A DNA stretch of 64,000 nt from Gyrodactylus bullatarudis (taxonomy: Eukaryota > Platyhelminthes > Monogenea > Gyrodactylidea > Gyrodactylidae): NCBI GenBank assembly GCA_012064415.1, contig SSNU01000275.1:132240-196239 (forward strand), in the 5' to 3' direction. Made by a program: the position numbers and the translations under genes. Position 1 is the stretch's first letter. The number at the start of each line of letters is the position of its first letter. The notes under the pieces were generated by a model, which saw nothing but the letters and a program-made list of their open reading frames with translations, did not search any database and was not told the DNA's origin. Below, piece by piece: positions 1 through 12,657 of this stretch.

Positions 1-888
1 AATAAAAAATAGGACTCTCTCCTTTTTTGAATAAGCACAATGTAGGAATTTCAGTGTTTTTAGACATTAAACCTACTAGAAAAGTGTGGTCACTGGTTAT
101 TACTATGTCCTTGTGAATCTAACTTGATGGAGATTGTCTTCTCACACCTAGATGGATATTCAACTCACATTAGCAGATTTAGACGCGTTTCGTCCTTATT
201 GGACTCGTCAGTACACCATAGTTTCTCTTAGTTTCCATGGGATGAGAGCATAAACTTTTTACATCGTTGTTTTCGAAAACGTTTAGCCATTCAAATTTTG
301 TGCAATCGTATGATAATGTTTTGATTCATATGTGAATATCAAATCTTATTATCCTAAGGCCTAATCATAAGTTTCAATTGCTTTGGAAATATGTCAAACG
401 ATGACAGACATCGATCATGAATATAAAATAGTAACTAGTCAGTCATTTGTATTCATCAGTTGTAGACAAGAGATATCCTAATCAATTTGGAGGGAGAATT
501 TATTCAGAAAAAAAATACAAAATACACTATGAGATCAGATATTTGAACAAGATCTTTGGAATTGATAAAAGTTAACAATAGATATCTTTGTAATATTACT
601 CTGGGGTATTGTATTAACTTTATTTTGTCAACTTTAAAATACTCCTTGAGTAAAATTCCAACAATGAACACTTGTAAGTAATTGAATGATTTTAAAAAAC
701 TTTATTTTACAGAAATACAGTACGCATTTTGCCAGGTCTTATCTTTTTCTCTAATCCTGATCTGATTCATATACGGATAACTTAGGAGTAGACCTATATG
801 AAACAGGTACACTCAGAAATCAAAAATGGCTAAATTATTTCGTTATTGATTTATCGAGATAAGCACCAAACTATCAGGAAGCTATCTA
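1..888. other. Gene-free AT-rich DNA
   Basis: I see no exon with splice signals and no recognisable protein here. The stretch is low-complexity and AT-rich. Confidence 0.6.
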
Positions 889-1388
889 AAGCTGTCTACC
901 CAGCTCCTCAGTCGCATTTAATCACTCATCTGCCAGATAAACATGAAATGCTGACCCCCGTGTTTTTGTTAGGGAGGGGCCTGCAATTTTTATTCAAAAT
1001 GGTCAAGATAATCTCCTCTTCTATCATCATGGTTAGTCACGTATGTCTTGACCTGGCGAATTGTTTGCTCTTTAATGTGAGATTTTGTGCTCTTGGCATG
1101 GTGAATGACATTTCCAAATCACACGACTTGATATGGCTTAGTTTGAGAGAAGTTTGTCCAATAGATTTGTGAGTGTGGCCCCTCCCTAACACGTGGGTCA
1201 TAAGACGTGAGATAAGATAGAAGGGGAGATTATCTTGACCATTTTGAATAAAAATTGCAGGCCCCTCCCTAACAAAAACACGGGGGTCAGCACTTCATGT
1301 TTACGTGCAAGACCCCTTCTTCGTAAGTCAATGTTTATCTGGCAGATGAGTGATTAAATGCGACTGAGGAGCTGGGTAGACAGCTTTT
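889..1388. repeat. Foldback element with arms of about 140-170 bp
   Basis: The left arm (about 889-1026) is repeated in reverse complement at about 1217-1388. Shared landmarks are AAGCTGTCTACCCAGCTCCT, a CCCCCGTG(T)TTTTGTTAGG block and a run ending in TCTATC. The right arm carries about 33 extra bases near 1300-1330. The 190 bp centre holds no coding sign. The open frame across the left arm is a by-product of the repeat. It is probably a non-autonomous foldback or MITE copy; no superfamily is assigned. Confidence 0.8.
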
Positions 1389-2342
1389 TGATGTTTTTCT
1401 CAAAAATTTTAAACTTGAATTGATATTGCACCGAATTATTTAGCGGGATAAAAATATGCAGCGATGCATAATGCAGGCGATCTATTGAGACCGAAATCAG
1501 TGTATTCCGATCATTAATCACGGTTTTTCTATAACTCAGCTTATACTAGGATAGAAATTTTTATATGGAACAAAAGAGGACGTCATAATCCATTGATCAG
1601 TTAACATAACTACTTGATCACTCAAAATATAAAGGGTAGAGTGTCGTTTAAAAGTGTGATAAATCCTGAAAAAATAACATACCTACTTATAAGTAGCTAT
1701 GTAAATAACTGATTCCAAAGGATTTAACTCTAAATACAATTGTTAGGAATTTTAGTGTACATGTGTAAATGAAGAAATTTCACGATAATCCAAGTTTTTA
1801 CTTGTAAGCGTGATGGTTATGAATAAAAATGGGGGCTTGCCCTTTCTGAAAGATCAAAGTCGAGTGTTTTTGAAGGAAAGATTTTACTTTCCTATAAAAA
1901 TAACCTTGTCTTTGATATGTAAACGTGAATTTTAAATATCGGGACATAAGTCGGGTTTTATGAAATTTTTAAATTTTCTGATAATAAAAGTTTTACTTCT
2001 TCTTAGAATTTTTTTAATATGTCTACTATAGAGTAAAGATATTAACTATATCATATTTTTCCCCAATTTTTTATTTTTTCAAGATTGCTCTTTGCTGAAG
2101 ATTTTCAAAGACACTTTCAATTTTTCAAAAATAAAAGCTTTTATTCACCTCAAACTCGTCGTTCTACTAACAAGCATGACTAGCAGTCAGCAACAAACTA
2201 ACATTTTCCAAGAAATAAGGCAGCTTATGATCACAAACTTTCAATTTTGTTAAATTTTCTTGAGGTAGGAATTTAGAGGATGCCAGATTCCCTTCAACTG
2301 TTGAATACATTTCAACTTCCAAGACAAATTCAGCTCAATAAT
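1389..2342. other. Intergenic, no gene seen
   Basis: AT-rich non-coding DNA. I found no conserved protein, RNA gene or clear repeat. Confidence 0.5.
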
Positions 2343-2431
2343 TTAACTCTAGAACTGAATCTCGGGTTATTTTTCACCCGATTTGTATTGAAACCCCCAT
2401 AATAAAAAAAATATTCAGTTCTATGGTTTAA
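2343..2431. mobile_element. Short piggyBac-type MITE (89 bp), degraded copy
   Basis: It is flanked by TTAA and reads CTCTAGAACTGAATCTCGGG at the left and ends GTTCTATGG before TTAA. It matches the cleaner copy at 36267-36355, whose ends are CCCTAGAAC and GTTCTAGGG. CCCTAGAA ends with TTAA target duplication are typical of piggyBac. It is far too short to encode transposase. Confidence 0.65.
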
Positions 2432-2510
2432 ATTACGATTCTTATAATCCATTGATATCAGCAAATTTTGGTGAGTGTGGCGCGAATTCGAATTTTAAAT
2501 AATTTTTCGT

Positions 2511-2699
2511 GGTTAAAGTTCAGTTTAGGAACGCAGATTTTTAATATGATTTAATCCTGTAATTACTAACAAGTAGCTTCTAGAATTCATTATTAAGCGT
2601 CTCGAACTGATAACTTAATAATGGATTCTCGAAGCTACTTGTTAGTAATTACAGGATTAAATCATATTTAAAAATGCGTTCCTAAACTGAACTTTAACC
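2511..2699. repeat. Near-perfect hairpin, 87 bp arms
   Basis: Bases 2511-2597 and 2614-2699 are almost exact reverse complements around a 16-base centre. The outer ends are GGTTAAAGTTCAGTTTAGGA and its complement. The few mismatches suggest a young insertion or a constrained hairpin. Confidence 0.85.
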
Positions 2700-3873
2700 G
2701 TTTTCGTTTCCATATTCTGAAATGCCAAAGCTTGCTTCGTCAGAATAATTAATTGCTATTTTTTGGAGTTTTAAGAATATTTAATCAGTACTCATGTATT
2801 GTTCGAACTAAATTTAGTTAAAAATCAGATAGGTTTTTGGCCAGCATAATACAATACAAACAAATCTGAGAATTTTTAACATGATCAGGGGTGGAGGATT
2901 TAAACTGAAATTTATACAATACATTATACGATCAGTGCGAAAGGGTTTCAGCGCCATATAACCAGAGCATGAAGAATTACATTAGATGATGCCAATTTTC
3001 AATGTTCTTGAGAGATTTCATCTCGAATTCTGATGGCATGTTTTAATCACAAAGACCCCCTCATCGGACCGAAAAATAGTCTGCTCCACTGAAACATTGA
3101 TAAGGTTTTGAAAAATTCTTATCTAAATTAATTAAGTTTTCGGTAAAATTTATCAGCTTAGTTAATAATTTTATCATTCAAGTTTTGTTATTGAGAATTC
3201 ATATTTCAACACATAAAATCCAGATGAAAATTCATTGAATTATAGTAAGGATTTATTTAGAGCTCTCATTGGAGATTTTTTTCATAATCATCTTGAAAGA
3301 GTTCCTTATTTCGATCAAAGTACAGTTTAACCCAATCACGATCAACTTGACTTGAAATCATATTTTTGTTGCTTGAATTCAGCTCAGAGTTGAGGTCTAA
3401 CCCTAATTTGATATAAAGAGAGCATTCTTTTCTATGGTTATATTAAACTGTGACTGGTTCAGGTATATTTCAGTTGTAACCAAATACCATATTAAATCTG
3501 TAACACAACACGAGTAATTATTGAAATTTATTCACAAAAAATTGTTCTTAAAAATGTCACCAAAAATGCAAAATAACGCATTATAATCAGGAAACTTTGT
3601 AAACTGATTCAAGAAGGAATTTTGCATCTTGACACATCAAAATTTTATAGACAATGAATATTAAGAATAATTCAAGACTGTTCCTGTCTGTATATTAAAT
3701 AGAATAATTCTACGAAAGAGAAATAACAGGATTACATAAGATATTTCAAAGGGGAATGTAGAAAAAAACGTATTTCAAGTTTATACTTTAAATTGTTCAG
3801 CTACTAAAAGTTGAATAATGGACTGAAATTTTGAGGTAAAATATCTTCTCGAGGATTTATCATTATTAGCTGG
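2700..3873. other. Intergenic, no gene seen
   Basis: AT-rich DNA downstream of the ATRX gene on its own strand. It may include 3' UTR, but no coding exon, RNA gene or clear repeat is visible. Confidence 0.5.
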
Positions 3874-4100
3874 CTATTTTGTCATGTTATTCCGATTTAG
3901 AGAAGTCTGACCAGAATTCGAAGATGATGTAGATGAGGTTGGTGGGTTAAGGGGATTTTTAGGAATGGTGGTTGTTCTTGCTTCATCCATCATAGTCTTC
4001 ATAGTGAGATTATCAACTTGAGCCATTGTTAATTCAGGTCTAGAGATACGAATTTGATCGAATATGGTTCTGTACCTCACAGTGGCAGAATTCGCTGTAC
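3874..4100 (-). CDS. ATRX: Alternative terminal exon of ATRX
   Basis: The acceptor CCCTCAAG at 4101-4108 opens an exon coding for a 75-residue tail rich in Ser, Thr, Pro and Asn, starting [24 protein letters not shown] donor at 4732-4727 inside the longer terminal exon joins it in phase. Retaining that 632 bp intron instead gives the short basic end [10 protein letters not shown] infer the link from phase and codon quality. The piece could be an unrelated exon. Confidence 0.6.
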
Positions 4101-7100
4101 CTTGAGGGAAATAGAAAAATAGTTTTAAATCAAAGAAAAATTCAAATATAGTGCGAAATATCTGTCATTATATTCTTCTCCCCTATTTTTGTTCCCTAAC
4201 TAACCCTATTGTGAGACGATAGGAAAACAAGTCGAGAAAATAAGACTCATAATTAACAAATAAACTATTCTAAATGAGATACTAATGGGAATTCTGTTTA
4301 GTAAGGATTCTTTTGATTTCCTATTGAATCTGAAACTAAATTTTTCCTCATTAATCAATTGGCTAGAAAACTAAAATGAATTGGTCATGGTTTGTATAAC
4401 AACGAATTTTCCATATCTTCACAAAATGTCTCATGAATGACCTGATGAGAATGCCATTTTAGAGGAAGAAATACGTAGTAAAATTTCATTGAATTTGAAA
4501 CAATTTAGTCCGTATTATCTGATGCTAAATAATGCTGGAAATTCACATATTTGAAAATAGGCTGAAAAATTGTTACATCCCTAATTCATTTGATAGGACT
4601 AAATGGGCTCAAATAAAAACTCAAAATACATAAAATCTCGAAAGTCTAGTAAATTTAATAAATCTATTTTTTAAAAAGCACACAAAGAGTCTCAATCAAA
4701 AACTCATTTTCTTCGGCGTTTCGCTGCCTTACTATTAATAGCTGGAGCGTTGGTCGTGTTTGGCAGAATATTGGGAAGAATAGTTTGTCTCTGAGCATTA
4801 TTAGAGTTTGGTTGAGAGTTGATAACTATCTGAGGTGTACTTGGCCCGACAGGAGTATAAAACTTGTTTGTCGGTACCCCCTTGGGTATGACCTTTGGAA
4901 TTCGAGTAATAATTTCAGTCTGTAAATCATTAATTCTAGTATTCAGGGTGTTTAGATTGTTGGCGAGAAAAGCTGTTTGAATCATGTTCGCAGGGTTGGC
5001 ATTCATCTGTTGTCCATCAGTGGGCGTTTGTTGTTGTTGCAAATTAGCAGTGGTAATTTTCAATAGCTCCGTGATATTATTTCGCTGACTAATCAGGCTG
5101 ACCAATTGTTTTTGTCTTGCCTGTAGTTCATTAATACTAAGTTGACGGTTCTGTGGAAGGACAGTTTGCACGTCACCAACAACATAATTATGCTTGTTTT
5201 GCTGAACCACATTGACACCAGCCTTTCTTTCCGCTTCATATTCTCGCCAGGCTTCCTTGCGTTCATCTTCAGTTAAACCTAAAAACAAGAGAGTATTATT
5301 CATAGACTAGTTGGAAATTTTTATATCACTTGCCTTCATCTTCTCTATTTTCCAGAAGAGAATCATGATTATGGTAATCGGCAATCAAGTAATTACTACT
5401 GCGTAGGATTTCTGCCAACAGACGATCTTTTGGTAGATTAGGTAGTTGAGTTGGCTTCTTTGGATCGAAAATATCTGGTTCAAAAGTGTAAAGTTCTTGG
5501 AGATCATTCTCGGAAAAATGTCGATCGATTTGCTTCTCGTCAATGACACGAAGAGCCAAGGACTGTTTGGTGACTTGTCGGTCATAAATCTTTTCTTCCA
5601 TTGTACCTTGAGCAATGAGACGATAAATATACACGGGCTTAGTCTGTCCAAATCGATAACAACGGAAAATTGATTGAATATCATGGCTGGGATTCCAGCT
5701 GACATCAAAGATGATCATACGATTAGCACCAGTTAAATTAATACCAAGACCCCCAGCACGGGTAGAGATGAGGAATAGTCGAAATCTATGATCAGACTGA
5801 CGGTTGAATCGGACCTGATATTCTTTACGAGTTTGTGCATTAACAGATCCATCAATGCGCTCGTAATCTTGGCCTCTAATCCAAGTGTTGTGTTCAGTGT
5901 CTGAGTAATACTTTTTGTAATTGAGCTTATCATCAGGTCGCGGCTTTGCAATAACCTCGTCCATAGTATGAATGACACTTGGGGCATAATCAGCGCATTC
6001 ATCTCGAGACATTTTGTTATCATATCGCCATTGATTGTCGATTTGATAGAGGAAATGCTCAATCAAGTCCAAAGAGTAGAGGGAATGACTAAAGATGACA
6101 ACCTTGTCTCCAATATCGGAGCATTCCTTGAGTATCAGGAAGAGGGCCTCCAACTTGCCACCGAGTTCAATGTCGTAGTCATATTCTGGCTGGTAAAACT
6201 CTTCCCACCAAGACTCTTTCTGTTGTCTGTCCAATTTGGAAACTTCTTCTTTAGCTGTCAATAGAGGAAGATGATAAAAATTGGCAAATATGATTTGATA
6301 ATGAAACTTACACAATACCTTTCTAGTCTTTTTCTTGGGAATGTTTTCAAGGGAATCGGAAGAGTCCCCACTAGATATTTCCTCGACAGAATCATTCTTG
6401 GTGCTCCTTTTAAGGGAAGCTTTCTCATCATCTTCTTCCTCTGAGCCTGTCTCCTCTTCCTCTTCTGACTCGTAGTCATCTTGCTCGTCAAACGGTTCAT
6501 CTCCGTCATCAAGGATTGTTTTTCTGGCCATTTTCAGTTTATTCATCTTTAAACAATAGGGATGAGAGTATACTCTATACAGGTTTTGATAGTCAATGAA
6601 GAGGGTAGCTCTTAAGCCAGTACAACTTGGTCTTAATTCAAGGTACTTTTCATAAATCTTTGACTGAAGGTCGTGAAGACGACATTTGATAATGTACTCA
6701 TATCGAGGGGGAAGGATGCTAGTGAGACATTGGTAGTCCCGTCGTTGGACACATCCATCAAGAGTCTTGTATAAGATGTGAGCTCTTTTTTTCATCAGTT
6801 TAACATCATGGTCTGTTGAATTAGAATGCTGGCCATTTTTTATGGGATTTGCAAATCGATTAGAGAACTCCTTGAGAGTACCCAGTAAATTGGGTTTCAC
6901 AAAGTTGATCATGGTCCAATCTATGGAAGGAATAATTTTTAAAATAAACATGATATTAGATTAGGGGTGATAATTTACATTCAACAAGGTTATTTTGTAA
7001 AGGGGTGCCAGTGAGAACAATACGCTTCCTTGTTTTGATCTTGTTAACGGCTTTGGACAAATGGCTCTTGTCATTTTTCAACAAATGACCCTCATCGCAG

Positions 7101-10100
7101 ACAACAATGTCAGGACCCGGATCTACAAGGCCTTGCAAGAGACGTTCTTTACTTTCTTTTGATTTTATTCGTTTAATTGATACTGTCAAGAGATTTCGGT
7201 ACATTTCATAACCCATGACTAATACACCACCCTAGACAAGGAAAATAATTATAATTACACTAAGGAAATTTTAATGAAAAAAGAGGCTTACATTCTTTTT
7301 CCAATTACTGATAATGTTGATACGTTCCTTAATTTGATTTGACTGATTAACCAACTCGTATGTGTAGACAGATGCATTCTCGGGTACCCAGAGATTGAAT
7401 TCATTTGTCCAATTGAGAACAGTGTTGACTGGACACAGGACGAGGCATGTTTTAATGTTGAAGAATTTTTCATGCTCCAAAAGTGTATGAACAAAAGAGA
7501 TTGTTGTCAGGGTTTTACCGAGACCCATACAATGTGCTAGCACAGCACCTTCACTATGACCCTTTTTGTATTGTTCAATTGATTCGACAACGCAATCGTA
7601 GAGGAATCTTATGGCATCAATTTGATGCCTCTTCAGCTTACAGCTAATCTCTTCGTGGACTTTGACGAGAACTTCCTTTGTCTTGCAATCACGTTCGAGG
7701 ACAATCGCTTTACCATCGTTTAATTCAGCGACTTTTTCCTCGAATTTGTTGTACTGCAAGGGAGATGAATTTTTGGTTAAAAACTTTTCCAAGTACACCA
7801 TTAGGCATTCAATCAAGTTGATAAACTACTACTACTGATAAAATTGAAAGTATTGAATGGGTGCAAGTCGATTTTGATTGGACAATCTACTACCCTCTGA
7901 TTGGTTAATAATATTTTTTAATCTTTGAATGCTAATGTAATTAGAGGTTAAATTTGAGGTTTAATTAGAACTATTCCCCCACCCTAAATGTTGTATACAA
8001 GGTTAAATAAAACTACAGGCTATTTTTTTCAAGTTGCAGAAAAAAATTGCAAAAAGAAGTGATTACAATCATTCTATTTATTTACAAAATGAAAAAAAAA
8101 TTAAAAACGTACTCAAAAATGATTTCAACTCATGTATTATACCTCTAAGTGACAGACTCATATTTTGGTGTAACTCAAATTTTCTTGAATAATAATTTTA
8201 TTTTCAAATGTGGATTTTTGATTTACATACACAATTCTTCAATTTTTGCATTTAGGAGTAATCAAAACAAGCATAAAAGACGTGATGATGATTCCTAAGA
8301 TGGGCTTGAAAAATTTACACGCATTTTCACCCGAGTGTTTTGCGTTTCTTTACATTGTTTATAGAGAAAATAAACACGCCCACATGTCAATCCTTAATTT
8401 TTAATTTGGTAATCAACAAGAATTTTTTTTGCCAAAAAATAGGTTTTATCGCACAAAAATGAAGTGAATTTACTCCTTTCAAAGCTCGATAACTCTGTTT
8501 AAAACTGAGATTTGTACATGATACAATTCGATAAATAAAATCTATAAAATCAAGAAAGTCGTATTAGAAGAAGTCGTTAGAAGTCGTGCCTGGTTTAAAA
8601 AAGAAGTCCCAGGCTATATTATTATGAAGGAGCAAATTCTCCGGTTTTTTTAGGAGTTTTTTTTGTTAGAAAACATTGACAAAATCTATTGAGTCTTTAA
8701 ATAGATCGATGAAAAAGCCAATCAAATGACCATGAGTTACAATGACTATTAAAATTAAACTTTAAATAACAGAAAAAAACTTTTTATTCTTCATGTGAAG
8801 CAATTAATTGTCTGTTACAAAAAAATTCTCATTCCTTCAAGAGATTTACAAAGTTATATTTAGTCATAACAACTAGGAAGAAAAATTTTTTTAACTCTTA
8901 CAATTGCTTCAAATTCAGTAGATCTTCACAGAAACGAGCTGCGTGTTTAAGTCTTTAATTTCTCAATCAACAAGATCAATTTCTTCAAGATCAATTTTGT
9001 CTAAAGAAATTGGTAAGAGCAACATCTATTACATTTAGAATTAAGTAAAAGTTTGAATTCGAAATATTCGTTTATTGTCAGATTCTCCATTCAAAGTTTT
9101 TTAACATATTGAGACTACTATTTCTCATGAAGGACCTTGTCAAGATGTGCTAACCAAGATGAGTCTCGTATTCTTTCAAGAATTAACCTTTTCCCTTGTT
9201 TAAGTACCATGTACTAAAGGCTTTTTTGATCTCAATTTTTTTCTAAAATCAAAATCCTAGCATAATCTGAAATAGTTCGATTCTTTTCTCTCAAATGCTT
9301 ATTGTCATCTAACCCTAAAGTTTAGGCGGGAGGTTAGACTCACTAGTTTTTGTCTTTCCTCAATTCTCTTCCTCCTTAATAACTCCTCAGATTCTGCTTG
9401 TCTTGTCAGGTTGCTAATTTTATTTTCAGACATAATTTTACGAATCTTCTTTCGACCGCGATCATCACTGCCCAACTCTTCATCGTCATCTTCGTCTTCA
9501 ATAATTTTCACGTCATCATCATCCTCTTCGTTTACGTAATCGGAATCATTTTCTGCATCGGAATCACCACTATCGTTAACCTGGACTCGTTTGCGTTTAC
9601 GCTTGGTTGTATTGTCAGGTTTCTTTTTATTCTTTGTGTTAGATGTGTCATCTGGGGTCTATTTGGGAGAGAAGAAGATATATAACCATAACCTTTTAAA
9701 GACATGTTAGAATTATAAACCGAATTTTCATAAAAACACCTCTTAAACTTTTACTTCTAATAAAAGACTTTTAAAAAATGAGTGATGAAATTTATACTAT
9801 CTGAAAGTAGGACAAATCTTGAACGTAACGGTTGTTGAAACGAGATGTAGCAGAAAAGTTGCAAAAGTTTGGTAAAAATTTCGGCACAGAAATTCAGTTT
9901 TCTTTATATCAACATGTATTATTAGTGTGGAAAAGTATATATTTTATTAGAAGGAATCATAGAGAAGCAAGCAACTATAATAGCAAAAACTACAAGTTAA
10001 AGGAAGAAATTGCATTTGTTTTGGACTACAATTGAATTACTACTTACGTTTTTTTGAGACATCTTTGCATTAAAAGTTGTCTTTTTAGGGCCCTTTATGG

Positions 10101-12557
10101 CATCTTCCTCGTCGGACAACTGAATTTCTTCCTTATCCTGTTTTATTTCAGTTGATTTTGAGTCTAACAAGAGTTGATTAGTAAATTCAGAAATATGTAC
10201 AAATTTTAATGATGCATTTGAAGATGACAATATAGTTTAATAAAAATAATAATTCAGCTAATAATTACATTCAAGTACAATCAACTCACCTCCTTTAGTA
10301 GATGGATCCGTTTCCACCTTAATATTTTTCTCAGGTTTCTTTGGCTGCATAAAGAGAGAATATTCGATTAGAGAAATTTTGAAAATTTTCGAACTACCCA
10401 GTTAAAAACTTACGCTAACTTCATCTGATTCCACTTCAGATGAGGCAGATGATGACCCAATGATGACGCATTCGTCTTGTTTAATTTTTTCAGCTTTATT
10501 ATTAGATTTTTCTATTGGTTTATCTGTTTGAAGTGGCTTGAACGATAAGTCAGATTCCTCTGTAATCTTGTGTCTTTGGGTATTCTGTCTGAGGGAACTC
10601 TTCCTTGATGATTCTATTTCTTGCTTCTGGGAAGAGTTTTTATCACTTTCAGGTTTTCCTTCTTGATCCCTATAAATGTTCAAAATATAATTTTCATTTA
10701 TTTCAATATCAATAAAGCAAATCGACATGATTGTAAGGAAACTACTTTAAAAAATGCTTAATTTGATCAAAGATGCAGATTAAAGAGAGGAAGCCTTGGA
10801 AGAATTTTATTGACTTTTAATTGGAATTATAATTTAGTAGTAATATTAATACTAGATCATGATGAAGGATAAAGAGAAATCTATTCTAAAAAAATATATA
10901 AAACCCTACTTTAGAATGTTGAGATTAAATCCGGTGTATTGAGATTCTTGTTGCTTGTTAATTGATTCACGGTTCTTTTTAGAAGGACGACCACGTTTTT
11001 TACCGTTGGATTTAACACTGCTGCTACCGGTTGTTGAGTCCATTTCCTCGCTGGATAAATTGAGATTATCCAAGATGGGAACATCTTGAGAAGTTGAATC
11101 ATTTTTATTTGTTGATTCCTCCTTCATTTCTAGATAACTGCCATCTTCAGAGATACTCTGATTGTTCTTCTGAGACTTGTTAGAGTCCGATTCTGGATTA
11201 TTCACCGACTTTGGCTTACGACCGCGAGGCTAGAAGAGAAAAAATAAATTTTTATTTTTAGAGAATTATCCCACGAATCAAGTATAGACATTCATAGAAG
11301 AGGAGAGTAATGTTCAACATGAAAAAAATGAAAATTCATATCATGAGAGACATACTTGGTTTTCTTCTTTAAGTCAACATGAGCAGCATAACACAAACAG
11401 TTTTTTTTATTTTCAAGCAATCACAGTTAGAGAGATAGAGAGTGGAGACAGAAGTTGAGGTAGTCAGAGCAGGAAATAGAACGGAGGGGGAAAAAGAAAT
11501 GGCATGAGAATTTAGTAAATTATAAATAAATAAAATGAAATTTGATTTAGAAATTTTCTTTATTAAAAATGAAATGTTTTCTCGCAAAGTACCTTTGTCA
11601 TTGTCAGAGTCCGAAGAGGAATCAGAAATAAAAATTTTTTTTTCGGATTTTTTGAAGAGATTTTCACTTTCCAGATTGTTTAGCAGATTCTGGAGGCAAT
11701 CACGTCCACTAGGTTTACTCGTTGGATTAGAATCTGCATCTAATTTTAGAAGAGTTAAAGAATACTATTTACTTGAAACTAAATCGTCGATTTCAGATAC
11801 CGGAGGTTTAACATGCTCTGATTTGACAGCTTTGAGAATTTTTGATTTAATAAAGGAGTCATGGTCTGAAACTGTATCCATTTGATTATGCGATTTGGGT
11901 TCGGAATCTTTATAAAGACCATTCAATATTCATTAAGAGAATAAGCCGAGAAAATAAAGATAGATTTTGAAAAACTAATTAGAAATACACAAAGAAATAT
12001 TTTATTACAATCAGCAATCAAATAGATAATGCATAAATTTAAATTCACAAAGAAAAACTCACCTGATTCTTCCGAGGTTGAAATTAAATCTTCTAGACAA
12101 GAAAGATTGAGAGAAGGAAATCGTGTTCGATTCCTTTGAATATTGATGACATCTTTGAGGTTCATTCTCTCTAGGCTCTCGTAGATGGAATCTTTTTTAT
12201 CCGATTTTGAGTTGACAGTATGATCAAGATCAACATTTTTAACTGATGAATTTTTACCTACAAGTTGGAAGGAAAATAAAGATAAACAGATATAATTAAC
12301 TTACAAATAGATGTATAAAAATCTGAAATATTTTTTTCATTCTTTTTAAGAGGTTTTAGCTCTTCTAAATTCTCTTGTTCTGTTGATATTTGACTTATAA
12401 AGATGGACAATTGTGAACAGAAATTTTTCAATAACCCTGATTTATTTTGAGAAGTATTGAAAAGTGTCTTTGTTAATTCGATAGTAGATGCAAATTTATT
12501 GACTGACGCTAATATACGGTTGAAGGTTTCATTAACCTCACTGTCTATAAAATTCAT
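3874..12557 (-). CDS. ATRX: ATRX/XNP chromatin-remodelling helicase
   Basis: SNF2-type ATPase that remodels chromatin in the nucleus; in animals it works with histone H3.3 deposition at heterochromatin and repeats. Exons, 5' to 3': 12557-12305, 12257-12063, 11907-11773, 11739-11593, 11366-11356 (11 nt), 11229-10910, 10669-10414, 10344-10290, 10163-10048, 9658-9344, 7753-7292, 7231-6979, 6920-6312, 6254-5334, 5278-4704. This sums to 1540 aa. An alternative 3' end joins 5278-4733 to 4100-3874 (1606 aa). Seen: acidic and Ser-rich N half, two AT-hooks (about residues 248-254 and 324-332), GRKKIRKI block, motif I GLGKT (about 678-682), DEGH box (about 801-804), an acidic insert between helicase lobes, and motif [11 protein letters not shown] (about 1242-1250). 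No ADD-type Cys-rich domain is visible. Helicase identity is very strong; N-terminal exon borders are inferred from phase. Confidence 0.93.
7754..9343 (-). other. Long intron of ATRX (1590 bp)
   Basis: GTGAGT donor at 9343 and CCTTGCAG acceptor at 7754. It separates the GRKKIRKI exon from the helicase core. No repeat family that I recognise and no nested gene. Confidence 0.75.
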
Positions 12558-12657
12558 TATTATGGTAGATATCCAAGTCTTTAAATTTTATATAAATTTT
12601 AAACGACTATTTTTCTCACCTCTTACAGTGTTTATATTAATTTTGGCAATCTTTCAA
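12558..12657. promoter_or_regulatory. Shared divergent promoter region, ATRX and VPS29
   Basis: Only 100 bp separate the ATRX start codon (12557, -) from the VPS29 start codon (12658, +). Both promoters and 5' leaders must lie here or inside the neighbouring gene. No TATA or initiator motif can be fixed by eye in such AT-rich sequence. Confidence 0.5.

Noticed and set aside
5385..6512. Open frames on both strands across the ATRX helicase exons
   Set aside because: They lie inside strongly conserved helicase coding sequence and have no independent similarity; they are shadows.
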